This document shows positions 28,963 to 42,476 of a DNA stretch of 64,000 bases, one piece after another. How positions within the stretch are numbered: the first letter of the stretch is position 1; each line of letters begins with the position of its first letter. The position numbers and the translations under genes were made by a program. The stretch is taken from positions 9,052,001 to 9,116,000 of the forward strand of contig NZ_CP046172.1 of assembly GCF_011801145.1 (NCBI RefSeq). Reading direction: 5' to 3'. The notes beneath the pieces were generated by a model. It saw only the letters and a list, made by a program, of their open reading frames with translations. It was not told the origin of the DNA and searched no databases. The DNA is from Nocardia arthritidis (lineage in GTDB: Bacteria; Actinomycetota; Actinomycetes; Mycobacteriales; Mycobacteriaceae).

Positions 28963-29948
28963 GTGATCTCGAGGCCGATCCCGCGGTGGCGGTGTGCGAG
29001 CCGACGGCAGGGCCCGGCCCCGTCGCCGAACTCTATCCGGCGCGCGAGGTCCCGCTCGGCGGCGTACGCGGCGTCTTCGTGGAACGCGTACTGCCGCAAC
29101 GGGATCTGCCGACCGTCGGCGCCTGGTGCTTCCTCGACCACTTCGGCTCGCCGACGGTGACCAAGACCGGGGCGCCGCCGGATATCGATCCGCATCCGCA
29201 TATCGGCCTGCAGACGGTGACCTGGCCGTTCGAAGGCCGGATCCGGCACCGGGATTCGGTGGGTTCGGATGTCCACATCGAACCCGGCCAACTGAACCTG
29301 ATGACCTCCGGCCGCGGTATCGCGCATTCGGAATACGCCGACGCGAACGCACCCGCCGGGCACGGCCTCCAGTTGTGGATCGCGTTGCCGGGCAGCGCAA
29401 CCCGGATCGAGCCGCATTTCGAACAGCATCGTGAGCTGCCGGTGTACACCGCGCCCGGCATCCGCGCCATAGTGCTCATCGGCACGTTCGCCGGACTGAC
29501 CTCACCCGCCATCGCCTACACCCCGATCGTCGGCACCGACGTGCGGCTCGAGCCCGGCGCGGATGTGCGGATTCCACTCGAAATCGGTTATGAGCACGCA
29601 CTTTTCGTGATCGACGGCCAACTGGAGGCCGCCGGTACCGAATTGACTTCCGGCCCGCTGCTCTATCTCGGCACCGGCCGCGACGAACTGCGGCTCACCA
29701 GCGGCGCGGGCGCGCATTTCGCGCTGATCGGCGGCGAACCGTTCGGCGAGGAGCTGGTGATGTGGTGGAACTTCGTCGGGCGCAGTCACGAGGAGATCGT
29801 CGAGGCCCGAAACGATTGGGAGAACCGCGATATCGCCCGCTTCGCCGATATCGCGGGCCACCCGCCGGACCAGCGCATCCCCGCCCCACCCCTACCGGGC
29901 CTGCACCTGAAACCGCGCAAGCGCCGAATCGGATCCAACCACGACTGA
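28959..29948 (+). CDS. Pirin family protein
   Basis: A 329-residue bicupin. The N-terminal cupin carries the metal-binding set HPHIGLQTVTW and the second ligand region MTSGRGIAHSE; the C-terminal cupin is IVLIGTFAGLTSP onward and has weaker ligand conservation. Pirins are iron proteins; some are quercetinases, others redox-sensitive cofactors. Translation starts at GTG 28959 overlapping the fusion gene's stop, so the AhpD, GNAT and pirin activities are made together. Confidence 0.88.
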   Translation: MSDLEADPAVAVCEPTAGPGPVAELYPAREVPLGGVRGVFVERVLPQRDLPTVGAWCFLDHFGSPTVTKTGAPPDIDPHPHIGLQTVTWPFEGRIRHRDSVGSDVHIEPGQLNLMTSGRGIAHSEYADANAPAGHGLQLWIALPGSATRIEPHFEQHRELPVYTAPGIRAIVLIGTFAGLTSPAIAYTPIVGTDVRLEPGADVRIPLEIGYEHALFVIDGQLEAAGTELTSGPLLYLGTGRDELRLTSGAGAHFALIGGEPFGEELVMWWNFVGRSHEEIVEARNDWENRDIARFADIAGHPPDQRIPAPPLPGLHLKPRKRRIGSNHD

Positions 29949-29983
29949 CACACCGATCCGGCTCCGCGCCACAGCTATCCGAA

Positions 29984-30329
29984 TCACGGCACTGCGGTGA
30001 AGAATTCGTAGCTGTGTCCGTCCGGCGCGCCGACATAGACGCCGCGCCCGCCCGCCAATCGGTTGATCGTGCGATCCCAGCCGTGCTCCGGCCCCGAGCC
30101 GTAGTCGACGGCGGGCCACTTCGACAGCCGGAACAGCAACCCGTCGAAGGTCTCCTCGTCGACGAGGAAGCCGAAGTGCCCCGGCCGGACCGGACCTCGA
30201 TCGTCGAAATCGAAGGTCAGCTGATCGTTCACCGCCACCGGCACGAACGGCCCGGTCTCCGCGCCGACCGGCACATCCAGTAACTCCGCGAAAAACGGGC
30301 ACGATCGTGTGGTTCAGGACGATGGACAT
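29984..30329 (-). pseudogene. Glyoxalase/VOC family gene, frameshifted near its start
   Basis: The minus-strand ATG at 30329 opens with MSIVLNHTIVP, a typical VOC start including the first metal-binding His. The frame then breaks: FFAELLDVPVGAE, which should follow about ten residues later, is in another frame beginning near 30300. The remainder to 29984 is a good VOC body (DFDDRGPVRPGHFGFLV, GAPDGHSYEFF). A small out-of-frame deletion near 30298 explains this. A GTG at 30274 could give a 96-residue product lacking the first strand and ligand, probably inactive. Confidence 0.65.
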
Positions 30330-30594
30330 CTCAACCCAACTCGGGCTCGATCATTCCGGCGCCAGCCGGATGGTTCGCGACGCCGTCGCCGCCGGATATG
30401 TCGAGCGCGCGCCGTCCGAATCCGACCGCCGCAGTGCCGTTTTGCGGCTCACCGCGCGCGGGCGGCGGCTGCTCGCCGACGCGCACGAGTGGCAGCGCAC
30501 GGTTTTCGACGAGCTCACGGCGGACTGGAGCGAGACGGATCGGCGCCGGTTCGCCGGTTACCTGCAACGGCTCAGCAATCAGATGCACCCCTGA
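30307..30594 (+). pseudogene. MarR family regulator, 5' truncated
   Basis: The frame from GTG 30307 has a MarR recognition helix and wing (STQLGLDHSGASRMVRDAV, ERAPSESDRRSAVLRLTARG) and the C-terminal dimerisation helix, but lacks the roughly 50 N-terminal residues that form the dimer interface and first DNA-binding helices. Its first codons overlap the divergent VOC start antisense, so the true homology probably begins near 30330. It looks like a remnant joined to the VOC gene by deletion. Confidence 0.6.
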
Positions 30595-30721
30595 CCGGCG
30601 CGAAAGCTGCCGCACCGCAGCGGATCCCAACCGGCGTGCGGCAATTGGGCCTTCCACAAAAGATCACGAAACGGTATCGTCGGCGGGCAACCGGACAATC
30701 GGTGGCGACGGAAGTAGCACG

Positions 30722-31360
30722 ATGAGAATTTCGAAATTCACCGCGACGGCCCTACTCGCCATTGCCGCAATGGGATTCACCAGCGGCGCGGCGCACGCGG
30801 ACCCGGCACAGGCACAGGTCAATCCCGCCGATCCACTGGCATTACGCGGCTCCTTCCACGAAATCGCCTACCAGGTAACGCCTTCCACGGACCGCCGAGC
30901 CACGGTGGCCGCGGTGCAGAACGGCCGGTTCGCGGTGACACACGACGGCAAGATCGTGACGTTGACCGACGAGTCGGGCAATGTGGTCGCCGCCATCCCG
31001 ATGGCCGTGCATCTGTCCGGCCACCGCGTCGGCCTGCTCCCGACCGTCGACGAGACCGGCAGCACGCTCACCATCACCCCGGTGAACGAGGCCGAGGCGC
31101 CGGTGCGCGACGTCGACGCGCAGGAACGACTGATGGGCGAGGTCCAGCAGGCCATGCCGACCATCCTGGCCGGCGCGGGGATCGGCGCCGCCATCGGATT
31201 TCTGCTCGGCTTCCCGCTCGGCCTCTTCATCGTCGACGTGATCACCGTACCGATCACCACGGTCGCCGGCGCGGCCATCGGCGCGGCGATCGGCCTCGCC
31301 GTCGGCGGCGGTCAGCCCGCCGTCGACGCGGCGCTCGCCTACTTCGACGCCCAGCCCTGA
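30722..31360 (+). CDS. Secreted protein with C-terminal glycine-zipper helices
   Basis: A 212-residue protein I do not recognise. It has a Sec signal peptide (MRISKFTATALLAIAAMGF, cleavage near AHA-DPA), a beta-rich middle (FAVTHDGKIVTLTDESG, VAAIPMAVHLSG) and two glycine-rich hydrophobic segments near the end (ILAGAGIGAAIGFLLGFPLG and GAAIGAAIGLAVGGG), as in proteins that associate with membranes. Similar exported proteins are common in Nocardia. Its 3' end overlaps the convergent XRE gene by 22 bp. Confidence 0.7.
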   Translation: MRISKFTATALLAIAAMGFTSGAAHADPAQAQVNPADPLALRGSFHEIAYQVTPSTDRRATVAAVQNGRFAVTHDGKIVTLTDESGNVVAAIPMAVHLSGHRVGLLPTVDETGSTLTITPVNEAEAPVRDVDAQERLMGEVQQAMPTILAGAGIGAAIGFLLGFPLGLFIVDVITVPITTVAGAAIGAAIGLAVGGGQPAVDAALAYFDAQP

Positions 31361-32202
31361 TCCACCGCCGCGAGCGTTTGGGTTCCGATGACGCGCAGCA
31401 GATTCAGCTTCTCCGCGGCATCGGTGCCCGGACGCGGCAGGTAAACCAGCACGCGCTGATCGGCATTAGGTGTCAACAGGCTCTCGCAGATGGTGTCGAT
31501 CAGCCCGACCTCCGGGTGCAGAATGCGCTTCTCATCCGAAATACGCACCGCCACTTCATGTTCATTCCACAATTCATCGAATTCCGAACTGACCGAGCGC
31601 AATACCTTGATGTATTCGGTGACATCCGGGTCACCGGCGCGGCGGGCCGCGGTGGCGCGTAGATCCGCGACATGCTTGCGGCCCAGGCGATCCCAGTCCT
31701 CCTCCGGGAAAATCGCCTTGGACCCCGGATCGGTGAACCAGCGGTAGGCGTAGTACCGCTCCCAGCCACGCCGATTACCGTGATCACCGACCAGCAGGGT
31801 ATGCATCCGGTTCTGCACCAGCACCTCGCCGAGATCGGAGATCACCGTCGCCGCGGTGTCGTCCAGCTTCGCGAGCACATGCATGATGCCCGGGCCGACA
31901 TGTCTGCTCGCTCGGCTGCGCGCCGTCACACCGTGCCCGACGAGGTGATAGAGGTGGTCGCGCTCGTCGCTGCTGAAGCGCAGCGCCCTGGCCAGCGCGT
32001 CCAGCACCTGCACCGACGGACGCGGCCCGCGCGCCTGCTCCAGCCGGGTGTAGTAATCCGTGGACATCCCGGCGAGCAGCGCCACCTCGTCGCGGCGCAA
32101 TCCCGGGGTACGGCGGCGTACGCCCGGCGGCAATCCCACCTCGGCCGGGGTCAGCTGCTCGCGGCGTCTGCGCAGGAAATCGGCCAATTCGGAGCGGTCC
32201 AT
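31339..32202 (-). CDS. XRE regulator with MmyB-like ligand domain
   Basis: A 287-residue regulator: N-terminal helix-turn-helix (RRRTPGLRRDEVALLAGMSTDYYTRLEQ, here noted in parts: RRDEVALLAGMS and DYYTRLEQARG) and a C-terminal MmyB-type ligand-binding domain (WERYYAYRWFTDP, EFDELWNEHEV, HPEVGLIDT). Such regulators often sit beside a divergent oxidoreductase they control; the aldo-keto reductase at 32303 starts 100 nt away on the other strand. ATG at 32202; a GTG at 32220 is an alternative. The ligand is unknown; MmyB-type domains may bind fatty acids. Confidence 0.9.
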   Translation of the reverse strand: MDRSELADFLRRRREQLTPAEVGLPPGVRRRTPGLRRDEVALLAGMSTDYYTRLEQARGPRPSVQVLDALARALRFSSDERDHLYHLVGHGVTARSRASRHVGPGIMHVLAKLDDTAATVISDLGEVLVQNRMHTLLVGDHGNRRGWERYYAYRWFTDPGSKAIFPEEDWDRLGRKHVADLRATAARRAGDPDVTEYIKVLRSVSSEFDELWNEHEVAVRISDEKRILHPEVGLIDTICESLLTPNADQRVLVYLPRPGTDAAEKLNLLRVIGTQTLAAVDQGWASK

Positions 32203-32302
32203 GCCACCACTTTCCCGCACCGCCGTCCGGTAAGCCAGGGATCGGCGATCCCCCGATAAGCAATCTCTCCCGGCGGCGTTATCCGTGGTTCAGGCTTGAG
32301 CC

Positions 32303-33310
32303 ATGACATCGAAGATCCCCACAGTTCAGCTCGGCAGCACCGGCCCGCGGGTCGGCCGCATCGGACTCGGCGCCATGGGCATGTCCGGCATGTACGGCGC
32401 GACCGACGACGCCGAATCCATCGCCACCGTGCACGCCGCCATCGATTCGGGCGCCAACTTGATCGACACCGGCGATTTCTACGGCATGGGCCACAATGAA
32501 ATGCTGATCGGCCGGGCCATCGCCGAACGGCCGCGCGAGGATGTGGTGCTGAGCGTCAAATTCGGCGCGATGCGCGGACCGGATACCGCCTTCGTCGGCG
32601 TCGACGGCCGCCCGGCCGCCGTCCGCAACTTCCTGGCTTACTCGCTGCAGCGGCTCGGCGTCGACCACATCGACGTCTACCGGCTGGCCCGGCTGGATCC
32701 GGCGGTCCCGATCGAGGACACCGTCGGCGCCATCGCCGAGCTCATCGAGCAGGGTTACGTCCGGCATATCGGGCTCTCCGAGGTGAGCGCCGAAACGGTG
32801 CGCCGGGCCGCCGCGGTACATCCCATCGTGGACCTGCAGATCGAATATTCGCTGATCTCCCGCGGCATCGAGGCCGAAATCCTGCCGGTGTGCCGGGAAC
32901 TCGGCATCGGCATCACCGCGTACGGCGTGCTCTCGCGCGGCCTGCTCAGCGATTCGGTGCGCCCGGGCACCACCTTCGCGCCCAACGATTTCCGTGCGCA
33001 CAGCCCACGGTTCCAGGGCGAAAACCTCAACCAGAACCTGAAATTGGTCGAGGCGCTCGCCGAAATCGCACGCGCCAAGGATGTTTCGGTCGCTCAGCTG
33101 GCCATCGCCTGGGTGCTGACGCGCGGCGCGGATATCGTCCCGGTGATCGGCGCCCGCCGTCGCGACCGCTGGGCCGAAACCGTTGCCGCACTGGACGTTC
33201 AGTTGTCCGCCGACGAACTCGCCGCGATCGAAGCGGCCATCCCGGCCGACCAGGTGGCGGGCGAACGCTATGCCACCGCGCAAATGGCGATGCTCGACAG
33301 CGAACGCTGA
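32303..33310 (+). CDS. Aldo/keto reductase with altered catalytic His
   Basis: A 335-residue aldo-keto reductase. Asp and Tyr (IDTGDFYGMG) and Lys (LSVKFG) of the tetrad are present, but the His position, YYMHR in the paralogue at 26746, reads VYRLARLDP, so Ala replaces His. Many actinobacterial homologues share VYRPARLDP, so it is a subgroup trait, not decay. The NADP site IGARRRDRW is conserved in position. Likely controlled by the divergent XRE regulator. Substrate unknown. Confidence 0.9.
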   Translation: MTSKIPTVQLGSTGPRVGRIGLGAMGMSGMYGATDDAESIATVHAAIDSGANLIDTGDFYGMGHNEMLIGRAIAERPREDVVLSVKFGAMRGPDTAFVGVDGRPAAVRNFLAYSLQRLGVDHIDVYRLARLDPAVPIEDTVGAIAELIEQGYVRHIGLSEVSAETVRRAAAVHPIVDLQIEYSLISRGIEAEILPVCRELGIGITAYGVLSRGLLSDSVRPGTTFAPNDFRAHSPRFQGENLNQNLKLVEALAEIARAKDVSVAQLAIAWVLTRGADIVPVIGARRRDRWAETVAALDVQLSADELAAIEAAIPADQVAGERYATAQMAMLDSER

Positions 33311-33333
33311 CATGCGCGATTGACGAAAATCGG

Positions 33334-33409
33334 CGACGCAGATCGGAATCGAACCGACGAGGCTCCTGAATGAAAGTCAGGCCGCCCATACCAGCAGAGC
33401 AACTGCGCC
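33334..33409 (-). tRNA. tRNA-Glu (UUC), atypical
   Basis: A complete cloverleaf on the minus strand: 7-bp acceptor (GGCGCAG/CTGCGTC with one G-U), D arm GCTC/GGGC, anticodon stem CCTGA/TCAGG with loop CTTTCAT (anticodon TTC, 33372-33374, U33 and A37 present), T arm with TTCGATT loop. The sequence is unlike the usual actinobacterial tRNA-Glu body. No CCA is encoded. It may be a second or diverged tRNA-Glu, or a tRNA left by an integrated element. Confidence 0.75.
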
Positions 33410-33418
33410 AACGAAAAA

Positions 33419-33459
33419 GGGCCGCTACGGATTTTTTATGCTCCGCGGCGGCCCCTTTT
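33419..33459. terminator. Hairpin next to the tRNA-Glu gene
   Basis: GGGCCGC pairs with GCGGCCC at 33448-33454, with an AT-rich loop, preceded by AAAAA and followed by TTTT; it could terminate in either direction. On the tRNA strand it lies upstream of the tRNA, so it may end a transcript from the other side. The next 220 nt to 33682 hold no recognisable gene. Confidence 0.55.
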
Positions 33460-33682
33460 CGAGTTTCGCCTACGGATCACCGGCGGCGCGGCCGAGCCGT
33501 TCCGCCGACGACGCGGAAATCGCCTGCAGGACACGACGTTCCACGGCGGCGCGTAATACCCGCAACCTCCGCCTGAACCCCATCTCCGTAGCCATCATCC
33601 GCAACCTCTCGTCATTTTTCGGTCAACCGACCGTAGCAACAACCACCGACATGCGAAACCGAATTACCCACCGGGACGGCCG

Positions 33683-34117
33683 TCAAACGCCGCTGTTGGC
33701 CCGTGCGACGGCGTAAATGATCACGACAATGAAGCCGATCACATCGACGATCGCACCCGCGATGACCCATTTCTTGGTCCGCTCGGAAGCCTCCTGCGCA
33801 CGCTGGAAATCACCCATATTCCACTTGGATTTCACCTGGTTGGCGTTCACGATCGACGCGATACCGAGACCGAGACCGAGCAAACCGCAGCACAGCGCGC
33901 CCACGATGGTGACCGCGATCGCCCACCCCAGGTAATTCTGCGGCGGCTCCCCCTGATAGGGCTGATATCCCCCGGGCTGCCCATACCCCGGCTGCTGCCC
34001 ATACCCCGGCTGATATCCCCCCGGCTGCTGCCCATATTGGGGCTGATAACCCCCCGGTTGTCCACCACTGTTCGGATACGGATCGTTCGGCCACCCCGGC
34101 GTCTGCCCGTACGTCAT
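33683..34117 (-). CDS. CD225/dispanin-like membrane protein
   Basis: A 144-residue protein. The N-terminal 60 residues are a Gly/Tyr/Gln/Pro repeat region (repeats of the PGGYQP and YGQQPGY type), followed by a CD225-like region: helix NYLGWAIAVTIVGALCCG, cytoplasmic loop ANQVKSKWNMGDFQRAQEAS, and a second helix KWVIAGAIVDVIGFIVVII. CD225 proteins (IFITM-like) curve or stiffen membranes; bacterial roles are unknown. ATG at 34117 has AAGGAG upstream. The low-complexity N-terminus may form a flexible or phase-separating tail. Confidence 0.82.
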   Translation of the reverse strand: MTYGQTPGWPNDPYPNSGGQPGGYQPQYGQQPGGYQPGYGQQPGYGQPGGYQPYQGEPPQNYLGWAIAVTIVGALCCGLLGLGLGIASIVNANQVKSKWNMGDFQRAQEASERTKKWVIAGAIVDVIGFIVVIIYAVARANSGV

Positions 34118-34216
34118 TTATCCACTCCTTTTCAGGGGGATTTACCAACCTCCCCCACGTGAGCAATCTAACCGCCCGACCTCCCCGAGTCGAATCGGCC
34201 AACCCCACCCCGACGG

Positions 34217-34378
34217 TCAGCGGGCATCGATCAGAACCACTTGCACGATTATCCGGATCAGCGACGGGCCGGCCTCGCGCAAATTGTAGAAGATCGCCAC
34301 GCCACCGATACCCCATTCGTAGGCATTCGGAATCTCATCCCCATCCGCCCGAAAAGGAATGGCGCCTTTGGCAAATCC
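34217..34378 (-). pseudogene. Fragment of an unidentified protein gene
   Basis: An open minus-strand frame of 53 codons without a start codon, bounded upstream by an in-frame TAG (34379-34381). It reads as a plausible C-terminal piece: AYEWGIGGVAIFYNLREAG, then LIRIIVQVVLIDAR and a stop. The hydrophobic pattern is protein-like and differs from other frames; the same frame continues past the TAG as DEDLLRDDVFDRP. It could be a decayed RelE-like or similar small gene. The rest of the 34118-34428 gap shows nothing. Confidence 0.35.
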
Positions 34379-34428
34379 CTATGGCCGGTCGAAGACGTCG
34401 TCCCGAAGCAGATCCTCATCACATGAAA

Positions 34429-34459
34429 CGGCCCCCGCACCTTTCCGGTGCGGGGGCCG
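34429..34459 (-). terminator. Terminator of rpoBC
   Basis: Perfect 13-bp GC stem with a 5-nt loop, then TTTCATG on the minus strand, 22 nt past the rpoC stop. Confidence 0.8.
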
Positions 34460-34480
34460 AATCTTGTTGCTACGCAACGA

Positions 34481-38434
<3,954 letters not shown>

Positions 38435-38539
38435 GTAACTTCCTTTCCCCTGTTCGGGTCGAATTCGAGCAAAAGTTCACTAGTGGGTCGAGCGCGGAGG
38501 CCGGATGTCGTTGGCGGACAACAACATCCGGCCGACCGC

Positions 38540-41500
38540 CTAGTTCGCCAAATCGTCGACGGTCGCGGCTTCGTTGCGGGAGAGGTTGATTCCCAGGTTG
38601 GCGGCCGCGCGTTCGAGGTCTTCGTCTTCGCCTTCGCGTAGTTCGATGGCGGCGCCGTCGGAGGAGAGTACTTCGACGTTGAGGCACAGGGATTGCAGCT
38701 CTTTGAGCAGGACCTTGAACGATTCGGGGATGCCGGGTTCGGGGATGTTCTCGCCCTTGACGATGGCTTCGTAGACCTTGACCCGTCCGACGACGTCGTC
38801 GGATTTGATGGTGAGCAGCTCTTGCAGGGTGTAGGCGGCGCCGTAGGCCTGCATGGCCCAGCACTCCATTTCCCCGAACCTTTGGCCACCGAACTGGGCC
38901 TTACCACCGAGCGGCTGCTGGGTGATCATCGAGTACGGGCCGGTGGAGCGGGCGTGGATCTTGTCGTCGACCAGGTGGTGCAGTTTCAGGATGTACATGT
39001 AGCCGACCGCCACCGGGTACGGGAACGGTTCACCCGAACGCCCGTCGAACAACTGGGCTTTGCCGTTGGCGTCGACCATGCGTTCCCCGTCCCGGTTGGG
39101 CAGGGTCGACCCGAGCAGGCCGGTGAGTTCTTCTTCGCGGGCGCCGTCGAACACCGGGGTCGCGATATTCGAATCGGCGGGGGCGGCCAGCATTTCCTCG
39201 GGCAGGGCCTTGGCCCAGTCCGGGCGGCCCGACCCGTCGGCGTCGACGTCCCATCCGGCCTTGCCGATCCACCCGAGGTGGGTTTCCAGGATCTGGCCGA
39301 TGTTCATCCGCCGCGGCACACCGTGGGTGTTCAAGATGATGTCGACCGGGGTCCCGTCGGGCAGGAACGGCATGTCCTCGGTGGGCAGGATCTTGCCGAT
39401 GACACCCTTGTTGCCGTGGCGGCCGGCGAGTTTGTCACCGTCCTGGATCTTGCGCTTCTGCGCCACATACACCCGCACCAGTTCGTTGACACCGGGGGGC
39501 AGGTCGTCATCGTCGTCGCGGGAGAACACCCGGATCCCGATGACCTTGCCGGACTCGCCGTGGGGCACCTTCAGCGAGGTGTCGCGGACCTCGCGGGCCT
39601 TCTCCCCGAAGATCGCCCGCAACAGGCGTTCTTCCGGGGTGAGTTCGGTTTCACCCTTCGGGGTGACCTTCCCGACCAGGATGTCCCCGTCGCGGACCTC
39701 GGCACCGATCCGCACGATCCCGCGCTCGTCGAGGTCGGCGAGGACCTCGTCGGAGACGTTGGGGATGTCGCGGGTGATTTCCTCGGCACCCAGTTTGGTG
39801 TCGCGGGCGTCGATCTCGTGTTCCTCGATATGAATCGAGGTCAACACATCCTCTTCCACCAGGCGCTGCGAGAGGATGATGGCGTCTTCGTAGTTGTGGC
39901 CCTCCCACGGCATGATCGCCACCAGCAGGTTCTTACCCAACGCCATTTCACCGTTCTCGGTGCACGGCCCATCGGCCAGCACCTGCCCGGCTTCCACGCG
40001 TTGGCCCTCGTCCACGATCGGACGCTGGTTCGAGCACGTGCCCTGGTTCGACCGGTTGAACTTGCGCATCCGATACGACTTGCGGGTGCCGTCATCGGCC
40101 ATCACCGTGACGTAGTCGGCCGAAACCTCCTCCACCACACCAGACTTCTCGTTCACCACCACGTCACCGGCATCGACCGCGGCCCGCAACTCCATGCCGG
40201 TACCCACCAACGGGGCCTCCGACCGAATCAACGGCACCGCCTGACGCTGCATATTCGCACCCATCAGCGCACGGTTCGCGTCATCATGCTCGAGGAACGG
40301 AATCATCGCCGTCGCCACCGACACCATCTGACGCGGCGAGACGTCCATGTAATCCACCTCGGCGGCGGAGACGAACTCGACCTCTTCACCGGCGCGACGC
40401 ACCAGGACGCGGTCCTCGATGAACCGGCCTTCGGCGTCGACGGGCGAGTTGGCCTGCGCCCGGATGTGGCGATCCTCTTCGTCGGCGGTCAGGTACACGA
40501 CCTCGTCGGTCACCCGGCCATCGACGACCTTGCGGTACGGGGTCTCGATGAAGCCGAACGGGTTGACCCGCGCGTACACCGACAGCGAACCGATCAGGCC
40601 GATGTTCGGGCCTTCCGGGGTCTCGATCGGGCACATGCGGCCGTAGTGCGAGGGGTGCACGTCGCGGACCTCGAGGCCGGCGCGCTCACGGGACAGACCG
40701 CCCGGGCCCAGCGCCGAGAGGCGGCGCTTGTGGGTCAGGCCCGAGAGCGGGTTGTTCTGGTCCATGAACTGCGACAGCTGGGAGGTTCCGAAGAACTCCT
40801 TGATCGCGGCGACCACCGGGCGGATGTTGATCAGGGTCTGCGGCGTGATCGCCTCGACATCCTGAGTGGTCATCCGCTCGCGAACCACGCGCTCCATGCG
40901 GGACAGGCCCACCCGGATCTGGTTCTGGATGAGCTCGCCGACGGTGCGCAGGCGGCGGTTACCGAAGTGGTCGATATCGTCGATCTCGACCGGAACCTCG
41001 ACGCCGCCCGGCGCGGTCATCACCCGGTCACCGGTGTGCAGGCGCACCAGGTACTCGATGGTGTTGACGATGTCTTCCTTCGTCAACACCGAGCCGGTGA
41101 CCTGCTCGCCCATGTGGATGCCGAGCTTCTTGTTGATCTTGTAGCGGCCGACGCGCGCCAGGTCATAACGCTTCTCCTTGAAGAACAGGTTCTCCAACAG
41201 CGTCTGCGCCGACTCCTTGGTCGGCGGCTCACCCGGACGCAACTTCCGGTAGATATCCAGCAGCGCCTCGTCCTGACCGGCGGTGTTGTCCTTCTCCAAG
41301 GTCGACATCATGATCTCGGAGAAACCGAACCGCTCGACGATCTCCTCGGTCGTCCAACCCAGCGCCTTCAACAACACCGTCACCGGCTGCCGACGCTTAC
41401 GGTCGATACGCACACCCACAGTGTCACGCTTGTCGACGTCGAACTCCAGCCACGCACCACGCGACGGAATCACCCGCACACTGTGCAGATCCTTCTCGGT

Positions 41501-42025
41501 GCCCTTGTCGACCGAGTGATCGAAATACACACCCGGCGAACGCACCAACTGCGACACCACAACACGCTCGGTGCCATTGATGATGAACGTGCCCTTATCG
41601 GTCATCATCGGGAAATCCCCCATGAACACCGTCTGGGACTTGATCTCACCAGTGTTGTTGTTGATGAACTCCGCGGTCACGAACAACGGCGCCGCGTAGG
41701 TCATGTCCTTGTCTTTGCACTCATCGATCGAGGCCTTCACCTCTTCGAAGCGCGGATCCGAGAAGGACAACGACATGGAACCGGAGAAGTCCTCGATCGG
41801 CGAAAGCTCCTCGAGCACCTCCTCGAGTCCACCGACTAGGCCGACGTCACCACGAGCGGCGACCTTCTCACGCCATTCCGGTGAACCGATCAGCCATGCA
41901 AAGGAATCAGTTTGAAGATCGAGAAGACCCGGCACCTCCAAGGGTTCACGGATCTTCGCGAAAGACACCCGCTTAGGGGCTCCGGGGATTCCGGCAACTG
42001 CCTTGGTCTGGGTGGAGACTGCCAA
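38540..42025 (-). CDS. rpoB: RNA polymerase beta subunit
   Basis: A 1161-residue beta subunit. The rifampicin region reads [13 protein letters not shown] ... [14 protein letters not shown], with Asp516, His526 and Ser531 (E. coli numbers) unchanged, so this copy is the rifampicin-sensitive type; some Nocardia carry a second, resistant rpoB2 elsewhere. The RNA-binding [13 protein letters not shown] and C-terminal clamp are standard. I chose TTG at 42025, which has GGAAGGA five nt upstream and matches the mycobacterial start; a GTG at 42043 would add six residues. The next gene upstream on this strand is the mce-associated gene. Confidence 0.98.
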   Translation of the reverse strand: MAVSTQTKAVAGIPGAPKRVSFAKIREPLEVPGLLDLQTDSFAWLIGSPEWREKVAARGDVGLVGGLEEVLEELSPIEDFSGSMSLSFSDPRFEEVKASIDECKDKDMTYAAPLFVTAEFINNNTGEIKSQTVFMGDFPMMTDKGTFIINGTERVVVSQLVRSPGVYFDHSVDKGTEKDLHSVRVIPSRGAWLEFDVDKRDTVGVRIDRKRRQPVTVLLKALGWTTEEIVERFGFSEIMMSTLEKDNTAGQDEALLDIYRKLRPGEPPTKESAQTLLENLFFKEKRYDLARVGRYKINKKLGIHMGEQVTGSVLTKEDIVNTIEYLVRLHTGDRVMTAPGGVEVPVEIDDIDHFGNRRLRTVGELIQNQIRVGLSRMERVVRERMTTQDVEAITPQTLINIRPVVAAIKEFFGTSQLSQFMDQNNPLSGLTHKRRLSALGPGGLSRERAGLEVRDVHPSHYGRMCPIETPEGPNIGLIGSLSVYARVNPFGFIETPYRKVVDGRVTDEVVYLTADEEDRHIRAQANSPVDAEGRFIEDRVLVRRAGEEVEFVSAAEVDYMDVSPRQMVSVATAMIPFLEHDDANRALMGANMQRQAVPLIRSEAPLVGTGMELRAAVDAGDVVVNEKSGVVEEVSADYVTVMADDGTRKSYRMRKFNRSNQGTCSNQRPIVDEGQRVEAGQVLADGPCTENGEMALGKNLLVAIMPWEGHNYEDAIILSQRLVEEDVLTSIHIEEHEIDARDTKLGAEEITRDIPNVSDEVLADLDERGIVRIGAEVRDGDILVGKVTPKGETELTPEERLLRAIFGEKAREVRDTSLKVPHGESGKVIGIRVFSRDDDDDLPPGVNELVRVYVAQKRKIQDGDKLAGRHGNKGVIGKILPTEDMPFLPDGTPVDIILNTHGVPRRMNIGQILETHLGWIGKAGWDVDADGSGRPDWAKALPEEMLAAPADSNIATPVFDGAREEELTGLLGSTLPNRDGERMVDANGKAQLFDGRSGEPFPYPVAVGYMYILKLHHLVDDKIHARSTGPYSMITQQPLGGKAQFGGQRFGEMECWAMQAYGAAYTLQELLTIKSDDVVGRVKVYEAIVKGENIPEPGIPESFKVLLKELQSLCLNVEVLSSDGAAIELREGEDEDLERAAANLGINLSRNEAATVDDLAN

Positions 42026-42476
42026 GATGCGTCCTTCCAGCACCTCACGCGCGTCGCGTGGTGGTCCGCGACCGTCGCTTGTCTGCTACGAATTCCGCTG
42101 GTTACAACCCGAACGAAACCCGAACAGGCAACAACGGAAGTAACACCGGAAGGTGGAACTTACGTGTGCAAATCGAGGTATGGACAGGAGGCAGCCAGCG
42201 CAACGTCCAAACTTACACCAACACACACGGGGATGTCAAAGTACCACCCGTGTGGACTTCCACGTGGCTGGCGCGCCGGGCCGAATTCGCTGGCTGCGCG
42301 GTGGGCCGCGGGCGCCTGAAGCCACTGTGACAGCTGCCGCTGTTGTGAATAGCGTGACGGGTCGGGCGAAACTCGTCAAGTGGCAGGGCGCACCGCCTCG
42401 GCGGTACCGGATCGGCCGCTATGCGGCCGAGATCGACTGTCTCACTGGATGATCACCGTGATAGACCGCCCATCGG
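42026..42476 (-). promoter_or_regulatory. rpoBC leader and promoter region
   Basis: A 451-nt gap with no gene. On the minus strand TTGACA (complement of 42234-42239) and TAAGTT (42210-42215), 18 bp apart, form a near-consensus vegetative promoter that would give an approximately 180-nt rpoB leader. The leader is A/C-rich and little structured. No terminator for the mce operon is obvious upstream, so some read-through is possible. Confidence 0.7.
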
